Source: Betaproteobacteria bacterium (GTDB taxonomy: Bacteria; Bdellovibrionota_B; Oligoflexia; Silvanigrellales; Silvanigrellaceae). From it: DNA of 64,000 nt. A model generated the notes under the pieces. The model was not told where the DNA came from, made no database searches, and worked only from the letters and a program-made list of their open reading frames with translations. The stretch spans positions 309,044 to 373,043 of the forward strand of contig VGHE01000003.1 of the NCBI GenBank assembly GCA_016868315.1, given 5' to 3'. A program made the position numbers and the translations under genes. Positions within the stretch are counted from its first letter, which is position 1. Every line of letters starts with the position of its first letter. Below are positions 62,691 through 64,000 of this stretch, one piece after another.

Positions 62691-63851
62691 TCAGCGACTT
62701 CCTTCAAGACACTGATATGGATACTTCTCCGATTGGCACTTGAAATAAATATTTTTATAACGCACGCGCTCACTTTCAAGGGCGTTGAATTTAATTTGAG
62801 ACCTCTGCTTGCTGCGCTCGCAAACCTGAAGAGTTGCCTGTGAAAGTGATACATTCTGGCTCTTGGCAGCCTGAGGGGGCAAAATCAGGGACTTGTTCTG
62901 GTATTTTTTCACACCCGTGAATGTGAGCAGGAGAGGCAGATTGGGGCTGATGTTTTCAAAAAACTGCGGCTCGACCCCGGACGCGAGATCAGAACGTCCT
63001 GCCATTGCGCTCGGAGCAACTGCGGATGCGTCTTTAAAGGCTGAACGCGGCATGAACATGTCACTCTCACAAACCCGTCGCATCAGCGTATCCTTGAACA
63101 TGGCGTAGGTGGCCACATCCCCTGAACCAGCTTGCAGCTCCTTAAAGCTCGCCTCAATAATCTTCTCGATCCCATTGATGGGACTGAACAGCAGTTCATG
63201 CACGGGTGTGATCACTGCGATGTTTGTTTTGAGGCGATTGGCCTCCTGCGACAAATGCTTACCATATTGACTCAGCAAACTGACTTTCGCAAAGTCTCCA
63301 CTCAAACAGCTTTGAACAAAAACCAAAGACTCGTCGACTCCAAGACTCGCAATCTGCTGTGCTAGTTCTCTACCGGTGAAAAAGTCGTTCGGATTTGTGT
63401 AATCCTCCGCTGCATTGTTCACGACCATAATATACTCTTCGCTGCTGTACTGGCTCAGTGCAGCACGACCAAAACCATGCCCCGTGAGCCCCAACACAAG
63501 CATAGTGGGAGCACTCGGATTCCTTTCTTTGTAGGTTCGAATATTCTCTTTAAGGCGGACAAACTGCTCAAGCACTTGTGACTTCGTTGGAGTCACACCA
63601 CTTTTGTCATCCACATGGAATCCCCGTTGGTAGTTGCCTCCCTCAACGCTTCCGAAAGTCTGTTTCAAAACATTCGCAAGAAAGAGCGTCTCCCTCGGAG
63701 CAATAGCGCCACCAATAGATATTGTTGCGAGCCATTTTCCTGCGGGCTCATCCTTCAACGTAATCGATCTCTCAACCGCTTCAGTTGTTCTTTGAGGCTT
63801 GCAGGACAACAAAATGAAAACAAACAAAAACAGTGGCAGGAGCAATTTCAT
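62691..63851 (-). CDS. Lipoprotein with caspase-like (clan CD) peptidase motifs
   Basis: 386 residues from ATG 63851 (GGGGAGAG upstream; the frame extends to 63878). The lipobox is ILLSC (Cys 17). The following domain matches the clan CD plan: a strand then His-Gly (MLVLGLTGHGFG, His 125) and a strand then Gln-x-Cys-x-Ser-Gly (LVFVQSCLSGDFA, Cys 182), as in caspase-like, legumain (C13) and gingipain peptidases (consensus GHG and SCxSG). The C-terminal 180 residues have paired cysteines (VCESD, VCERS, CQSEKYPYQC) and no known domain. A cell-surface or periplasmic cysteine peptidase is inferred. Its stop lies 47 bases from the convergent repeat-protein gene. Confidence 0.78.
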   Translation of the reverse strand: MKLLLPLFLFVFILLSCKPQRTTEAVERSITLKDEPAGKWLATISIGGAIAPRETLFLANVLKQTFGSVEGGNYQRGFHVDDKSGVTPTKSQVLEQFVRLKENIRTYKERNPSAPTMLVLGLTGHGFGRAALSQYSSEEYIMVVNNAAEDYTNPNDFFTGRELAQQIASLGVDESLVFVQSCLSGDFAKVSLLSQYGKHLSQEANRLKTNIAVITPVHELLFSPINGIEKIIEASFKELQAGSGDVATYAMFKDTLMRRVCESDMFMPRSAFKDASAVAPSAMAGRSDLASGVEPQFFENISPNLPLLLTFTGVKKYQNKSLILPPQAAKSQNVSLSQATLQVCERSKQRSQIKFNALESERVRYKNIYFKCQSEKYPYQCLEGSR

Positions 63852-63963
63852 GGCTCTCTCCCCAATCTTTGGCGCCAAGGAGGGTGTCGGAGTTATTCGG
63901 GAATGTCTTGAGAAAAAGAAAACTATGAATGGCTTACATTCAGCGGCCGCCCATGCGGTTGAT

Positions 63964-63978
63964 CCCCCCCCCCCCCCC
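63964..63978. repeat. C15 homopolymer
   Basis: Fifteen C in a row, flanked by CGGTTGATC and GCATGTG. It lies upstream of the caspase-like lipoprotein gene. It could be a slippage-prone tract that sets phase-variable expression, or an assembly or sequencing artefact. Confidence 0.6.
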
Positions 63979-64000
63979 GCATGTGTTTTTTTCGCGCATT

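Noticed and set aside
45730-63950. GCGGCCGC sites at 45730 and 63943 as cloning junctions
   Set aside because: Two such octamers are not surprising at this base composition; the first sits in a normal leader with no vector-like sequence.
1-64000. CRISPR arrays, insertion sequences, phage genes
   Set aside because: No regularly spaced repeats, no transposase or integrase motifs and no phage structural genes were seen.

Overview
The window looks like a stretch of Gram-negative chromosome. It has TonB with a TonB-dependent receptor, several lipobox lipoproteins, secreted proteins and putative outer-membrane barrels. Repair genes are of the non-enteric type: an AddAB-like helicase-nuclease pair and a MutL that carries the DQHA(X)2E(X)4E endonuclease motif. 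With the KhpA-type KH protein, twin-unit M16 peptidase, long acyl-CoA ligase and many unrecognised exported proteins, this suggests a Bdellovibrionota/Oligoflexia or deltaproteobacterium-like organism. That placement is inference; there is no rRNA or other marker to settle it. One tRNA (Val, CAC) is present. I saw no insertion sequence, phage or CRISPR array.

Layout: 1-2.5 kb, two half-transporters of ABCC (MRP) type on the minus strand, the second cut by the window edge. 2.5-5.5 kb, a putative HExxH metalloprotein, tRNA-Val, a membrane-anchored DsbA-like protein and a small barrel with a possible sigma-54 promoter. 5.7-15.3 kb, nadD, then a minus-strand operon tonB - receptor - lipoprotein - PfkB kinase, a small exported protein with a strong terminator, nagZ, glpK and khpA. 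15.5-25 kb, a siroheme-reductase-like domain fused to a very acidic tail, an MscS channel, a DedA protein, two coupled exported proteins with barrel-like ends, a SanA/YdcF-like protein and a large anchored protein.

25-42.7 kb, gltX, M16 peptidase, an animal-type alpha-amylase lipoprotein, mutL-miaA, fadD and the addB-addA-like pair, the last overlapping by GTGA. 42.7-52.3 kb is rich in exported proteins: an SGNH-like plus trypsin-like pair, U32 peptidase/RlhA-like plus chorismate mutase, then five exported proteins without recognisable family (two of them tandem paralogues, two overlapping tail to tail by 183 bases) and a HigA-type regulator. 52.4-58.6 kb, a rhomboid-like protein, a decayed two-gene operon (a rifampin phosphotransferase/PEP synthase-like gene with a nonsense codon and a frameshift, and a beta-propeller gene with an in-frame TAG), and a Kef-type antiporter. 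58.7-64 kb, a lipoprotein, ung, a Blc-like lipocalin, a cysteine-peptidase-like lipoprotein with SH3 tail, a four-repeat cysteine-rich exported protein, a caspase-fold-like lipoprotein, and a C15 homopolymer near the end.

Much of the window is housekeeping (tRNA charging and modification, DNA repair, NAD synthesis, peptidoglycan recycling, glycerol and fatty-acid activation) interleaved with lineage-specific envelope and secreted genes. The latter hold most of the novelty.
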